Positions 44,122 through 53,384 of a stretch of DNA of 64,000 nt are shown piece by piece. The stretch's first letter is position 1. Each line of letters begins with the position of its first letter. The position numbers and the translations under genes were made by a program. The notes under the pieces are model-generated. The model saw nothing but the letters and a program-made list of their open reading frames with translations, had not been told where the DNA came from and made no database searches. Source of the stretch: Chelatococcus reniformis (GTDB lineage: Bacteria; Pseudomonadota; Alphaproteobacteria; Rhizobiales; Beijerinckiaceae); the NCBI RefSeq assembly GCF_014640075.1, contig NZ_BMGG01000007.1, positions 1-64,000 on the forward strand. Reading direction: 5' to 3'.

Positions 44122-45425
44122 GGTTCAGCCGTGAAGTTTCGCGGCGGTTTCCGCAACGGTGCGCCCCTGGCACCCGGCGCCTGCAAGCTCGTTCGCGCTC
44201 GGCATCGCAAACCGTCGGTCCCAGCGATCGTCGTCGCAACGTACGGCGCGCGCCCCGTGGCCTCGACAACCTTCATCTGGCCCGCGAATCCGTAGTTCAG
44301 CCCGACCAACCTCATCCCGAAATGAAGCAGGTTCGCGATGATTGTGAAGAGTGTTGTCTCCTGGCCGCCTTGCTGCGTCGCCGACGAAGCGAACGCGCCG
44401 CCGACCTTGCCATGGAGGGCGCGCTTTGCCCAAAGCCCGCTGGCCTGGTCGAGGAGGGTCGCCATTTGCGACCACATCCCGCCGAAGCGCGTGCCTGTGG
44501 CCCAAGCGCGCTGCCGATCATAGGTCGTCTCGAGAAATTGCATTAGAGTTGCGTCAGGATACTCGGCCGAGCGCACGGCATCGTAGGGTAAGATGAACTC
44601 ACCCGGAGCGGTATCGAAATCGGCTGACTGCGGGACAATTGACGCATCTGAAAAGCTCGGAGCGGTGTCGAAATAGGCCGCCTGTGGTGCGTTCAACGCA
44701 TCGGTGAAACCTTCCGGCGCTGGATAGGCGTATGAATAGAATGACGGGAAATCGACGCCGCCACCACCCGGCCAGAAACCGGCGGATGAGACCTCGTGTG
44801 AATAGGCTTCGCATGACACTTCGTCAGGAAAAGCGGGGACGCCGCCAGGATGTCGCGGAGCCAGGCGGCCGGAAGGGCGGATCACCGCGAGATCGAAACT
44901 GACCCAGAACAAATGCAACGGACTGACATTGTCCAAATAGCCGGTTCGAAACTGCTTAAACACGCGATCTACCTGCACGCCGGCCTGGAAGTAGCGTGTC
45001 ACGGCGTCGGCATGGTAGGGTCGATTCTGGTGATCCTCGCGAAACGGAAGCGCACTGGCAATCTCATTTGGTTGCCCATGAATTTCGGGCGTGCCGCCGA
45101 TCCGCGCGACCAGATCCACGAGGCGGGAATAGACGTCGGCGACGGACATCTCGGCCAATTCGAAGCTGGTGGGCCGGCCGCCGCTCGCGCTGCCAATGAC
45201 CTTGTGGTCGAGCAGATCGAACTCGATCTCGATGCCACCTGGTCCATCCGGAACAGTCGAGGTCGTAAATTCTCGGGCGTTGACATACAGCGTGGCGTGC
45301 CAGGAATGGTTGATCCAGGAAGAGCGAGGTAGTCTATATTTTCTGACGACCTGAGTGCAGAGATGCAGCGCAGCACACGTCTCATGCCAAGCTTTGAAGG
45401 TTATTTCTGGCCAGGGCATCGTCAT
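44052..45425 (-). CDS. DUF5996 protein fused in frame to a WrbA fragment
   Basis: The start at 45425 has AGGAGG 9 bases upstream. Residues ~1-310 are a DUF5996 protein: [100 protein letters not shown]. Near 44500, after [16 protein letters not shown], the same frame runs into [20 protein letters not shown], which is WrbA. The last ~50 residues to 44052 are out of the WrbA frame and meaningless. The DUF5996 part may still work; the tail is an accident of fusion. Confidence 0.75.
   Translation of the reverse strand: MTMPWPEITFKAWHETCAALHLCTQVVRKYRLPRSSWINHSWHATLYVNAREFTTSTVPDGPGGIEIEFDLLDHKVIGSASGGRPTSFELAEMSVADVYSRLVDLVARIGGTPEIHGQPNEIASALPFREDHQNRPYHADAVTRYFQAGVQVDRVFKQFRTGYLDNVSPLHLFWVSFDLAVIRPSGRLAPRHPGGVPAFPDEVSCEAYSHEVSSAGFWPGGGGVDFPSFYSYAYPAPEGFTDALNAPQAAYFDTAPSFSDASIVPQSADFDTAPGEFILPYDAVRSAEYPDATLMQFLETTYDRQRAWATGTRFGGMWSQMATLLDQASGLWAKRALHGKVGGAFASSATQQGGQETTLFTIIANLLHFGMRLVGLNYGFAGQMKVVEATGRAPYVATTIAGTDGLRCRARTSLQAPGARGAPLRKPPRNFTAEPCDGKAMVCWSLRARWGGTELTA
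44125..44500 (-). pseudogene. wrbA: WrbA (NAD(P)H:quinone oxidoreductase) C-terminal fragment
   Basis: [80 protein letters not shown] match the FMN-binding C-terminal two thirds of WrbA. The last block, [24 protein letters not shown], lies in a second frame after a shift near 44215. The N-terminal flavodoxin half is missing and replaced by the DUF5996 gene. Not functional as a WrbA. Confidence 0.85.
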
Positions 45426-45659
45426 CGTGTTCATCCTCCTGCGATGACCACGGTCAGATCGAATCCTGGCTCTCGACAACTGCGGCGACAGACAGTCATC
45501 TTGGGCTCGATTCGACCCTAACCCTCGCGGTCTTGTCCTCGACCCACTTGGACCAGCGAGCAGGTTGTCGGGAGCGGGACGTAAATCCTCAGCTTTGCGA
45601 TAAGCTCGCCGTTGCATTCGCGTCGGCCAGTGCGTTCGGCATATAGAAGTCGACGCCGT

Positions 45660-45696
45660 GTGGGATAAAGGTATCGTATCGATAACTGGCGGGAAT
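45660..45696 (-). promoter_or_regulatory. weak OxyR-like quadruplet site
   Basis: Toward the DUF5996 gene: ATTC-N7-TTAT-N7-ATAC-N7-CCAC. The central pair and spacing fit; the last box does not. It lies 235 bp from the gene start. Confidence 0.35.
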
Positions 45697-45732
45697 GACC
45701 CACATATAGTATGGTTCTCTGCCAAGTATGAA

Positions 45733-46620
45733 CTAATAAGGCGCACGGAGCTCCTTCAATAGGAAGTCGGTAAAAGCGCGAGCTGCAGGTTTTATGGTCT
45801 TCCCGCTGACGAAAAGCGCGTTCAGCTCCATCGAACCAAAATCCCAGTCGGGCAGCACTCGAACGAGTTGCCCCGCCTCGAGCTCCGTCTGTGCGCTGCT
45901 TTCACTCGACGCGGCGATCCCCAACCCCGCAACGGCGCTCGCCGTGGCAACTTCGTTGGTTGTGATCGAGAGCGGGCTATCAACGCGCACTGAGGTGACG
46001 CGGCCGTCCTTTCGGAAGGAGAAAGTCGGTGAGGGATGCGCCGGACTGATAATCACCACGTGGTGCGCGAGGTCCGACGGCATCGTTGGCGTTCCGCGTT
46101 CCCGCAGGTAGCGCGGAGAAGCCGATAGTATCCTTGCCTGGTGTAGGATCTTGCGCGCTGTCGCACTTGAGTCGGGGAGGGGGCCAAATTGGAACGAGAC
46201 GTCGAGGCCCTCAGTCACCAGGTCGGGGTACCGGTCAGTCAATCTGAGCTCAATCTTCAGAGCCGGGTGCTGCTTCATGAACGCGGGAAGCCGCGGGACG
46301 ATCTCCCTGAGGCCGAAGCTGATGGGCGTACCGACGCGCAGCGAGCCGCGCAACTCTCCCGTGCCACGAGCTTCATGATCGGCGTCGTCGATCAACGCCA
46401 GGATCGCCTCGACACGCATCAGGTATGTCGCGCCGGCCTCGGTCAGCGTCACCGCTCGCGTGGTTCGGTTGAAGAGTGTCGCCCCGATCTCTTCCTCGAG
46501 CGCGGCGATCAGTCTGGATGCGGATGGCTGCGAGAGGCCGAGTTCGCGTCCAGCACGCGAGAAGTTGCCCACGCGCGCGGCGCGAACAAACAGTCTGAGT
46601 GCTGAGAGCCGATCGTTCAT
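45733..46620 (-). CDS. LysR-type regulator
   Basis: A 295-residue LysR regulator of the CrgA/AaeR-like group. [43 protein letters not shown]. Effector part: [80 protein letters not shown]. No redox cysteines are evident. Its gene is followed on the same strand by the DUF5996 fusion. A CTCTC-N7-GAGAG dyad lies 250 bp upstream. Confidence 0.9.
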   Translation of the reverse strand: MNDRLSALRLFVRAARVGNFSRAGRELGLSQPSASRLIAALEEEIGATLFNRTTRAVTLTEAGATYLMRVEAILALIDDADHEARGTGELRGSLRVGTPISFGLREIVPRLPAFMKQHPALKIELRLTDRYPDLVTEGLDVSFQFGPLPDSSATARKILHQARILSASPRYLRERGTPTMPSDLAHHVVIISPAHPSPTFSFRKDGRVTSVRVDSPLSITTNEVATASAVAGLGIAASSESSAQTELEAGQLVRVLPDWDFGSMELNALFVSGKTIKPAARAFTDFLLKELRAPY

Positions 46621-47121
46621 CGTTTAGCGCGTTTGCAGTGAGCTACATGGCGACGGATGCTCTTGTGACCGAACCGAGGGCAGCGCCAACCGCGATGACG
46701 GCGGCGATCGGGAGCCACTCCCGCGTGCGTGCGAGCCAAACAAAGTCGACGCCGATTTCGAAAGTGGCTTACCATCCATTTGTCGGTCTCCGCGGCGGCT
46801 CCATGGCCTCCACCGGCAGTGAAGATAGTGCCTATCGACTTTCAATATAATTGCGTGCATTCGAGACATTGGCTCTCGAAAAATGAGAGCGTCTCGTTCG
46901 AGCGCGCAAGAACGCTGCTGTCGACAGCCGGCGTGCGGAACCGTGGTGGCGCGATACCTTGCAGGAGGTGGCCTCGCCTTCGCCGGTGCGCGAACATTTG
47001 GACCCCTAGACACACATTTCGGACCTCCGGAGCAGCGCGATTCCATAAACTTACGGCGCGGCCGTTGCAACGAAGGGCGCACTATCGTGTGCTCGTGCGT
47101 GAGCCGAGTTCAAGGGGAGCT
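46621..47121. other. intergenic region with a membrane-helix fragment and two possible sites
   Basis: Minus frame 46643-46768 without a start codon encodes FEIGVDFVWLARTREWLPIA then AVIAVGAALGSVTRASVAM, a membrane-segment remnant. At 46821-46857 a partial quadruplet (GAAG-N7-CTAT-N7-CAAT) may be a degraded OxyR-like site. The dyad at 46873 is listed separately. Confidence 0.4.
46873..46889. promoter_or_regulatory. palindromic operator CTCTC-N7-GAGAG, second copy
   Basis: CTCTCGAAAAATGAGAG, one G longer on each side (GCTCTC/GAGAGC). The spacer GAAAAAT differs from that of the 40863 copy (GAAAAGT) by one base. It lies 233 bp upstream of the P460 gene and 253 bp upstream of the divergent LysR gene. 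Confidence 0.5.
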
Positions 47122-47757
47122 ATGAACCGGAAATCGGCACTTTTGTTATCCTTGCTGGCCGGCACGACCGTGTTGAGCGGCATGTTGATATTTTCGGCGG
47201 CGGGCGATGCCCAGCAGGCCGCTTCCGAGGAACGTGGCGCATCACGCTATTTGCCCGAGTACACGACGAGCGGAGACCTCATTCTCCCAAAGAACTGGCG
47301 CCACTGGGTCTTCGTGGGATCGCCGCTAACGCCAAACGCGCTGAACGATGGCAAGGCTAACTTTCCCGAATTCCATAACGTGTATATCGAGCCGGGCTCA
47401 TTGGCAATTTATGAGAAGACCGGGGAATTCCCGGAAGGAACAATTTTCTTCAAAGAGCTGCAGCTGACGCTTGCAAAAGAGAATCCGGACGGCTCGCGAA
47501 CCGAGGCGTCTGGCAGAGGCTATTTCCCAGGGCCCTTCAACGGCGCCGACGTCACGGTCAAGGACTCGAAGCGGTACCCCGAGACCGGCGGCTGGGGCTA
47601 TTACAACTTCAATCATCACGAGCCGAAGGCGATGACTGCGTCGCTGCAGCCGAAGGCCGAATGCGCCTATTGCCACATGGCGAGTGCAAAGAAGGACGAC
47701 GTCTGGACTCAGTTCTATCCAATGCTGGATGACATCGCGAAAAAGTTCGGCGATTAG
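47122..47757 (+). CDS. cytochrome P460 family protein, second copy
   Basis: A 211-residue periplasmic c-type heme protein. Signal peptide KSALLLSLLAGTTVLSGMLI up to DAQQA. P460 blocks: LPKNWRHWVFVGSPLTPNAL, FHNVYIEPGSLAIYEKTGEF, PEGTIFFKELQ, ADVTVKDSKRYPETGGWGYY, heme site CAYCH. AAGGGGAG precedes the ATG. It differs in detail from the 19289-19864 protein (longer, different flanks), so the two are divergent paralogues. Confidence 0.9.
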   Translation: MNRKSALLLSLLAGTTVLSGMLIFSAAGDAQQAASEERGASRYLPEYTTSGDLILPKNWRHWVFVGSPLTPNALNDGKANFPEFHNVYIEPGSLAIYEKTGEFPEGTIFFKELQLTLAKENPDGSRTEASGRGYFPGPFNGADVTVKDSKRYPETGGWGYYNFNHHEPKAMTASLQPKAECAYCHMASAKKDDVWTQFYPMLDDIAKKFGD

Positions 47758-48249
47758 ACCGATAAGCCTCGCGCGGGTAATGGTGGCTGTCCGAGTAAGG
47801 ACGAGTATGGCCTCCGTCGGAGGTGGTCGCTCGGGAAGAGGGACGGTGGAAGCTGCGCCGCCGTCTCCGTTAGCTTATTCGAGCGGTACAGGTGTCGACC
47901 TAAATCGTCTTCAAAGCGCGGCTCTCGTACATTCTGCAAGACGCTGATAGTCGCCCGGGTGGCGCCGCCATCGAGGCGAAGCGCCTCCGGCGCGCTCCTT
48001 TCACAGCATTATCGGTGTTGCCGGCTGCGCGATGGCGTCGCTTGTGCCTATGGCGGCTACCTCACCGGCCGCGCCCGCGCCGCGGACGGTCGCAGCGGAA
48101 ATCTCTTGCGTCAGCGTCAGTGCTTGCGCCACGGGAGCTGAACAGCCACCCTTGACAGTTGGCGGCCATACCATCCACCCCACCGACTGGGTGGTGCCTC
48201 TTTCACAGGTTGAGGATATCGGCGTGATACGCCGACAAGACATGCCACG
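47758..48249. other. non-coding stretch with low-support frames
   Basis: A plus frame from 48032 (MASLVPMAATSPAAPAPRTV then HPTDWVVPLSQVEDIGV) is weakly coherent but has no ribosome site and no family. Nothing else is recognised. Confidence 0.3.
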
Positions 48250-48741
48250 TCAGTCCAGGTAAGTGGTCAATTGCGCGCCTTCGTCGGCCACGAAGATCCC
48301 TATCAACTCAGCGGGCTCCGTCGTACTGGCATTCGCAGAGACAACATGCGTCGCGCCTGGTGGCTCGAAAAACGATTGACCGACCGTAAACGTCTCAAGC
48401 GGACCACCGCCGAGCTGCGAACGAATTTCGCCCTTGGTGATATATGCTGTTACCGTGCCGGGGTGTCGATGCGGCGGGGTAAAGGCGCCCGGCCCGTAGA
48501 CCACGCGGACCACCGTGACGCGCTTTCCGGCGATGTCGGCTAAGGGATAGGATGCGACGACCTCGACCGACGATCCCGGAGAACTTGCGGTGCTGCACAG
48601 CGGCATGAGCACCGTTGACGCAGCATCCATCGTGAGTGGAATGGCTTTGGCAACGGCGAGCGCGCAGCCCGGTGCGGCGACGAGTGCCAATGAGAGCAGG
48701 CGAAGATCATGAGGCGGAGGGAGTGTCGTGTCAGCGGGCAT
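48250..48741 (-). CDS. secreted cupin-domain protein
   Basis: A 163-residue protein. A hydrophobic N-terminal stretch (LRLLSLALVAAPGCALAVAK) suggests export. Cupin motifs: PGAFTPPHRHPGTVTAYITK GEIRSQL (motif 1 with His residues and Glu) and FFEPPGATHVVSANAS (motif 2). Metal-binding cupins of this type include quercetinase-like and periplasmic stress proteins; the substrate is unknown. The start at MPADTTLPPP is inferred. A second, cytoplasmic cupin is at 55362-55775. Confidence 0.78.
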   Translation of the reverse strand: MPADTTLPPPHDLRLLSLALVAAPGCALAVAKAIPLTMDAASTVLMPLCSTASSPGSSVEVVASYPLADIAGKRVTVVRVVYGPGAFTPPHRHPGTVTAYITKGEIRSQLGGGPLETFTVGQSFFEPPGATHVVSANASTTEPAELIGIFVADEGAQLTTYLD

Positions 48742-48953
48742 TCGAGATAACCTTCGTCCCCGGGTGGCTTGGTGCCAGTCTATCGTTGGATGATGCATCG
48801 AGCGCCAGCTTCGTCGTTCCTATGTCCAATAAGCGCGACATGCGATGCTCCTACCGATCGTCTGGGATTGCCACCCCGGACAACGCGCCGCCGCGCAACA
48901 GCGACGCTAGGTGCTCTCTTCCATTGATATTGGAGAAGGCTGCATCGCACATA

Positions 48954-49445
48954 TCACTGCACCGTTGGCGAGTTTTCAGCAATTGCTCGGATAAATCGAT
49001 GGACGTCGATAGCGAACCCATCCTGACGGACAATCCCGGCAGGGTCGATGGCGACGAACCATGGTGTGCCACCGGTGCGATAGTTTTCCATCGTGGTGGG
49101 ATAGAGGCCTAGTGACGAACGGTCCTCATGGCCGAAGGGAATCTTGAGGCCGTAGCGTTCCTGGTCCAAAGGTAGCGTGCCGGGCGTATTAACCGACGAA
49201 CCCTCGAACACCGTTTGGATTGCGGCGTAGGCGACGCACTTGGTACGCGGTTCCTTAACGAGCGCCTGGAGCGTCGGAAAACCGTGCGAGTGACAGCCGG
49301 AGCACCAATGCTGATAGAAAAAAAGAAGCCTGTGCCGTGCGCCGAGCTCCTTCAGAGTGACGGGCTGACGCTCGTTTCCCGCGGCATCGATCCAGTAGGA
49401 GACCTCGAGTTCGGGAGCAGACTGTCCGGCGATGGACCGCGCCAT
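48954..49445 (-). CDS. thioredoxin-like redoxin (TlpA/peroxiredoxin fold)
   Basis: A 163-residue protein with a CxxC-like active site in LLFFYQHWCSGCHSHGFPTL. Upstream block: GQSAPELEVSYWIDAAGN; downstream: TGGTPWFVAIDPAGIVRQDG, the cis-Pro strand of thioredoxin-like folds. The start is placed at MARSIAGQSAPEL; an earlier in-frame ATG adds 59 residues without conservation. No signal peptide is seen, so it is probably cytoplasmic. It may reduce the Msr or peroxiredoxin proteins of the island. Confidence 0.75.
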   Translation of the reverse strand: MARSIAGQSAPELEVSYWIDAAGNERQPVTLKELGARHRLLFFYQHWCSGCHSHGFPTLQALVKEPRTKCVAYAAIQTVFEGSSVNTPGTLPLDQERYGLKIPFGHEDRSSLGLYPTTMENYRTGGTPWFVAIDPAGIVRQDGFAIDVHRFIRAIAENSPTVQ

Positions 49446-49703
49446 AGCTGTTCTCGCAATTCCGAAGCCAACCGACGAGGCACGCCGCCGCGTCCGCTTC
49501 GCGACCGGGCGTGCTCCGCCACTCGTATCGACGTTGAATATGCTGGTAAAGCTATGGTCTCGATAACCAACGGTAATGCCGCGGGTTCGCGGATCACAAC
49601 ATGAAGATGTTTTGCCGGTCATCGAGAGATCGATTGCACAAATCGTCGTACACGGGTGCGGCGCATATTGTCCGCGCCCGTTCCAGACGCGTCTGTCATT
49701 CCA

Positions 49704-49740
49704 ATAACGTTCGGCTATCGACTCTATGGCGAGAGTTCAT
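49704..49740 (+). promoter_or_regulatory. OxyR-like quadruplet site upstream of the sensor kinase
   Basis: ATAA-N7-CTAT-N7-ATGG-N7-TCAT reading rightward, ending 109 bp before the GTG start at 49849. One of the cleanest copies in the window. Confidence 0.75.
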
Positions 49741-49848
49741 TTTCCTTTCCGACAATCATTGAGACACTGTTCAATCGATCGTTGCTCACCCAAGCGTGTG
49801 GGCCGAGGTCGACGTTTCGTCGAGGGGTCGCGGGCTAGGAGGTCGGAC

Positions 49849-50901
49849 GTGCAAATCAAAGCGACAATCGCCGGTCTACTCTCCGGTTCTATTGAAAGTT
49901 CTCCGATAGAGGATGCTGTCGTGCTTGTGGAGGCCGCGGGCCTCGCGATCGGCGGGCAGCCGGGATTCAGCGCGAGAGTGCGCCGTGCACGCGACGCCGT
50001 CGTTGCGGCTAGGTGGGTTGAGATCCCGATCGTCGGGTCAAACGGCGAAGTCTCCGGGATCCTGTGCCACGACAGGCGAGGCTCCAGCGCGGGTGTCCCC
50101 ATCCCCGTCGCCGGCCGGGTGAAGGTGAGCATGCCAACGGACGCGACGCCGTCGGTCGCCCACGACATAAGCAGCCTCTTCACGCTGATTGGTACTGGGC
50201 TGCGGCAACTCGAGTGCGAGAGCAATGCAGAGGATCGAAGGGCTATCGTCGGCAGAATGGAGGAGGCGATCTCGCGGGGCTCGTCGCTCAGTGGGCAGCT
50301 CCTCGACGCTGCGCAACCGCGCCGCACGTCGAGCAACGGATGTGTGTCAGGAAGTCACCTCGAGGCGATTGCAGGAAAGCTTGAGCTATGGTTGCGTGCG
50401 GATATCAGAGTCCGCACTGAGGTCGCCCCTGGCTTATGGGCCGTCAACGCGGACGTGGAAGAGCTCTCCTTTGCCCTGTCGAACCTCTGCCGCAACTCGG
50501 CCGATGCGATGCCGGACGGAGGCGTGATTACCGTCGCAGCGCGGAACGTCGAACAATCCTCGGCCGCGATGCGACGCTTCGTCGAGATCGTCGTCATCGA
50601 CGACGGAGAGGGCATGTCGGAAGAGGTTCTCTCGCAAGCCCTCATTCCGCACTTCACGACAAGACCGCGGGGAAACCGCAGCGGGCTCGGGCTCACCGAG
50701 GTCCAGCGCTTTGCCGATGCGCGAGACGGCGCGATCCGTATCGAAAGCAAACCTGGCATCGGCACACTGGTGCGGCTCTTTCTCCCGCGTGCGGAAGCAG
50801 CCGGGCGCTCGCTCTTCGCTGGCGAGATCACTTATTCGCCGTCGCCCGAGGGCGGCGCGTTCCACCTCATCAACTCCGTGACAACGGCGCCGACGTCATA
50901 G
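49849..50901 (+). CDS. sensor histidine kinase (cytoplasmic, HisKA/HATPase)
   Basis: A 350-residue kinase. The GTG start at 49849 has AGGAGG 7 bases upstream. The N-terminal ~90 residues form an unknown input domain. The dimerisation/phosphoacceptor region is SVAHDISSLFTLIGTGLRQL. ATPase domain: NLCRNSADAMPDGGVITVAA (N box), VVIDDGEGMSEEVLSQALIP (G1), FTTRPRGNRSGLGLTEVQRF (F/G2). No membrane helix or receiver. It is followed 31 bp later by the DsbA-NhaA gene, probably in one transcript. An OxyR-like site upstream suggests oxidant control. Confidence 0.87.
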   Translation: MQIKATIAGLLSGSIESSPIEDAVVLVEAAGLAIGGQPGFSARVRRARDAVVAARWVEIPIVGSNGEVSGILCHDRRGSSAGVPIPVAGRVKVSMPTDATPSVAHDISSLFTLIGTGLRQLECESNAEDRRAIVGRMEEAISRGSSLSGQLLDAAQPRRTSSNGCVSGSHLEAIAGKLELWLRADIRVRTEVAPGLWAVNADVEELSFALSNLCRNSADAMPDGGVITVAARNVEQSSAAMRRFVEIVVIDDGEGMSEEVLSQALIPHFTTRPRGNRSGLGLTEVQRFADARDGAIRIESKPGIGTLVRLFLPRAEAAGRSLFAGEITYSPSPEGGAFHLINSVTTAPTS

Positions 50902-50932
50902 CCGGCGCTAACACCTGGAGACCGTTTAACCG

Positions 50933-52834
50933 ATGGAGCTCATGATCCCGAACGGGCGCCTCGACCGTCCGGTTGACCACGAGACGGAGCATGTGCTCGG
51001 CTCGGCGAATGCCGAAGTCACGCTCGTCGAGTACGGCAGCTATGCGTGCCCGCACTGCAGAGCCGCCAACGAGCGCATCGCACAAGCGCGCGACCAACTC
51101 GGCGACCGAGTGTGCTGCGCGTTCCGTCACAGGCCGCTCGCGGGCAACGGCCTTGCGTTTCGAGCCGCGCAGCTCGTCGAGCTTGCGCAGACGCCCGAGG
51201 CGTTCTGGACCGCACACATCACGTTGATGACGCGATCGATGGAGCTGACAGACGATGATCTCGTCGCGGTGGCAGCCGACCTCGGCGTGAACGCTGCCCT
51301 CGGCGACAGCGACGCTGTGCAGCATGCGAAAGCAAGGGTGGACGCCGATGTCGCAAGCTCACTCGCGAGCGGCGTGAGGTTCACGCCGACCTTCTACATC
51401 AACCGTCGGCGTTACGACGGGCCTTGGGACGAGAGCTCCTTCGTCGATGCGATGCTGGGAACGCTCGGTCACCGCGTCCGAACTGCAGCCCTCGACTTCG
51501 CGAGCTGGGGGCCGTCCGCCGGCATCTTGCTGATCGTTGCGACCGTTGCGGCGATCATCTCGACGAACTCGCCGATCGGGCCGGCTGTCGAGGCATTCTG
51601 GCATCAGGAACTTGGCGTGACCTTGGGTGATGCACACTTCCGGATGTCGCTCCTCCATTGGGTCAATGACGCGCTTCTCACGACCTTCTTTCTCGTCGTG
51701 GGCTTGGAAGTGAAGCGCGAGATGACGGTCGGCCACCTCGCAAGTCGCCGCGCCGCGGCGCTTCCGATCGCCGCCGCGATCGGCGGCATGGTCGTGCCAG
51801 CGCTTCTGTATGTGCTGGTCGTCCCGAGTGGGCCTTGGTCACACGGCTGGGGCGTTCCGATGGCGACCGACACTGCGTTCGCGATCGCGTTGATCGTCCT
51901 GATGGGCAAACGCGTCCCCGTCGAGCTGCGCATCTTCCTGACCGCCGCCGCTATCGTTGACGACATCGGTTCAATCGTCGTCGTCGCCGCGTTCTATTCA
52001 GGCGAACTCCAACCAGGCTACCTGGCCGCGGCAGCCGCAGCGGTTGTCGTGATGGCGCTGCTGAGCCGCTCGAAAGTCTACGTTCTATCGCCATACATCC
52101 TGTTGGGTCTCACCTTGTGGGTATTTGTCCACGCGAGCGGGGTCCATGCGACGCTGGCCGCCGTGGTGCTCGCGATGTTCATTCCGACACGCCCGCCTGC
52201 TGACCTCGATGCTCTGATGATGCAGGCCAGCACCATCATCGCTTCCGAGGCTCGCCACGAAGGCGAGGTTCTCAGGCATGGCCCCTCCGCCCCGACGATG
52301 CACGCGCTTGACGCAATCCATGACCGGATTGAATCGCCTGCCGACCGACTGCTCCGGCACGCCGGCGCGCGATCGAGCTACCTTGTCCTCCCGATCTTCG
52401 CCTTGGCGAATGCAGGCGTCGCGATCAATCCGGACGTCTTCGCCAGTCATGGTTGGCTCATGGCCGCGATCATCGTCGGCCTCGCCATAGGAAAGCCGCT
52501 CGGCATCATCCTCGCGTCGGCGGCGGCAGTGCGCGCCGGGATCGCCGTCAAGCCGGTGAATTACACCTGGCGGCAGTTGGCCGGGGCGGGAGCCATTGCT
52601 GGCATCGGTTTCACGATGTCCCTCTTCATCGCCGGCCAGGCATTTCCGGATCCCAGCGCCTTCTCGGCCGCCAAGATTGCCGTCTTTGCCTCATCGATTC
52701 TCTCGGCTGTTACTGGGGCTGCCCTGCTCTGGGGAGCTTCGCGTCAGGAGCTCGTCGAAGACCCCTCGGAGAGCGCGGCTAAGTGTCATATCCCACCGGC
52801 GTTTGTTGGTAATCGTGAGCAGGAGATCTTTTGA
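50933..52834 (+). CDS. nhaA: DsbA-NhaA fusion: thioredoxin domain plus Na+/H+ antiporter
   Basis: A 633-residue two-domain protein. Residues ~15-185 are a DsbA-like thioredoxin domain with CPHC (residues 39-42) and a cis-Pro strand VRFTPTFYIN. From ~190 it is NhaA: TTFFLVVGLEVKREMTVGHL, MATDTAFAIALIVLMGKRVP, the paired aspartates in AAAIVDDIGSIVVVAAF, and FHASGVHAT-like FVHASGVHATLAAVVLA. NhaA exchanges Na+ for H+ across the inner membrane. The fusion is known in some proteobacteria. The thiol domain could couple antiport to redox state; that is an inference. The host-attachment gene overlaps its stop. Confidence 0.93.
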   Translation: MELMIPNGRLDRPVDHETEHVLGSANAEVTLVEYGSYACPHCRAANERIAQARDQLGDRVCCAFRHRPLAGNGLAFRAAQLVELAQTPEAFWTAHITLMTRSMELTDDDLVAVAADLGVNAALGDSDAVQHAKARVDADVASSLASGVRFTPTFYINRRRYDGPWDESSFVDAMLGTLGHRVRTAALDFASWGPSAGILLIVATVAAIISTNSPIGPAVEAFWHQELGVTLGDAHFRMSLLHWVNDALLTTFFLVVGLEVKREMTVGHLASRRAAALPIAAAIGGMVVPALLYVLVVPSGPWSHGWGVPMATDTAFAIALIVLMGKRVPVELRIFLTAAAIVDDIGSIVVVAAFYSGELQPGYLAAAAAAVVVMALLSRSKVYVLSPYILLGLTLWVFVHASGVHATLAAVVLAMFIPTRPPADLDALMMQASTIIASEARHEGEVLRHGPSAPTMHALDAIHDRIESPADRLLRHAGARSSYLVLPIFALANAGVAINPDVFASHGWLMAAIIVGLAIGKPLGIILASAAAVRAGIAVKPVNYTWRQLAGAGAIAGIGFTMSLFIAGQAFPDPSAFSAAKIAVFASSILSAVTGAALLWGASRQELVEDPSESAAKCHIPPAFVGNREQEIF

Positions 52835-53238
52835 TGATTCTACCTACCGGTACGACGGTCGCCGTCGCTGACGGGCAGATCATGCGCCTGTTCCATAACA
52901 CAGGCGTCAAACCCGGCGTGCATCTTGTCGAAATCACGGAGGTTCCGCCTGCACCGGCGCATTCAGGGTCTGGTGTTCGCCATCACACCGGCTCGGCCAA
53001 CCCGGACAGCAGGCGCCTGGTCGAGGACGATTTCGCCGCGGCGATGGCGGCGTTGTTGAACAAGCTTAGCCTCGACGGAACCATACAACACCTGGTGGTA
53101 GTTTCAGATCCCAGGACCTTGGGAGAAATGCGCAAGCACTTTCACCGCGACCTCAGAGGAAAGATCATAGGTGAGGTCGCGAAGGACTTCAGCCGACGTT
53201 CGCTTCAGGACATCGCATCACTGATTGCCGATGCGTAA
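52834..53238 (+). CDS. host attachment protein (baeRF/AtsE family)
   Basis: A 134-residue protein: MILPTGTTVAVADGQIMRLF HNTG, then VEDDFAAAMAALLNKLSLDG, LVVVSDPRTLGEMRKHFHRD, GEVAKDFSRRSLQDIASLIA. These are the blocks of the host-attachment family, an archaeo-eukaryotic release-factor-like fold first noted in Agrobacterium attachment genes. The ATG at 52834 overlaps the TGA of the antiporter gene, with AGGAG 8 bases upstream, so the two are translationally coupled. Confidence 0.88.
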   Translation: MILPTGTTVAVADGQIMRLFHNTGVKPGVHLVEITEVPPAPAHSGSGVRHHTGSANPDSRRLVEDDFAAAMAALLNKLSLDGTIQHLVVVSDPRTLGEMRKHFHRDLRGKIIGEVAKDFSRRSLQDIASLIADA

Positions 53239-53384
53239 CGAGCAACCGGAAGTGGCAGTTGGAGCAAGTCGCGCCGCTTATAAGATACATTCAGATCATC
53301 AGATGAAAACATCTGCATTCGGCCGACCTGAACCACAATACTCCAGAGTTAGTGACCACCGTGGGCTGAGGAACGACATGACAT

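Noticed and set aside
48769-48805. CTATCGTTGGATGAT upstream of the secreted cupin
   Set aside because: One good box with degenerate partners; too weak to call.
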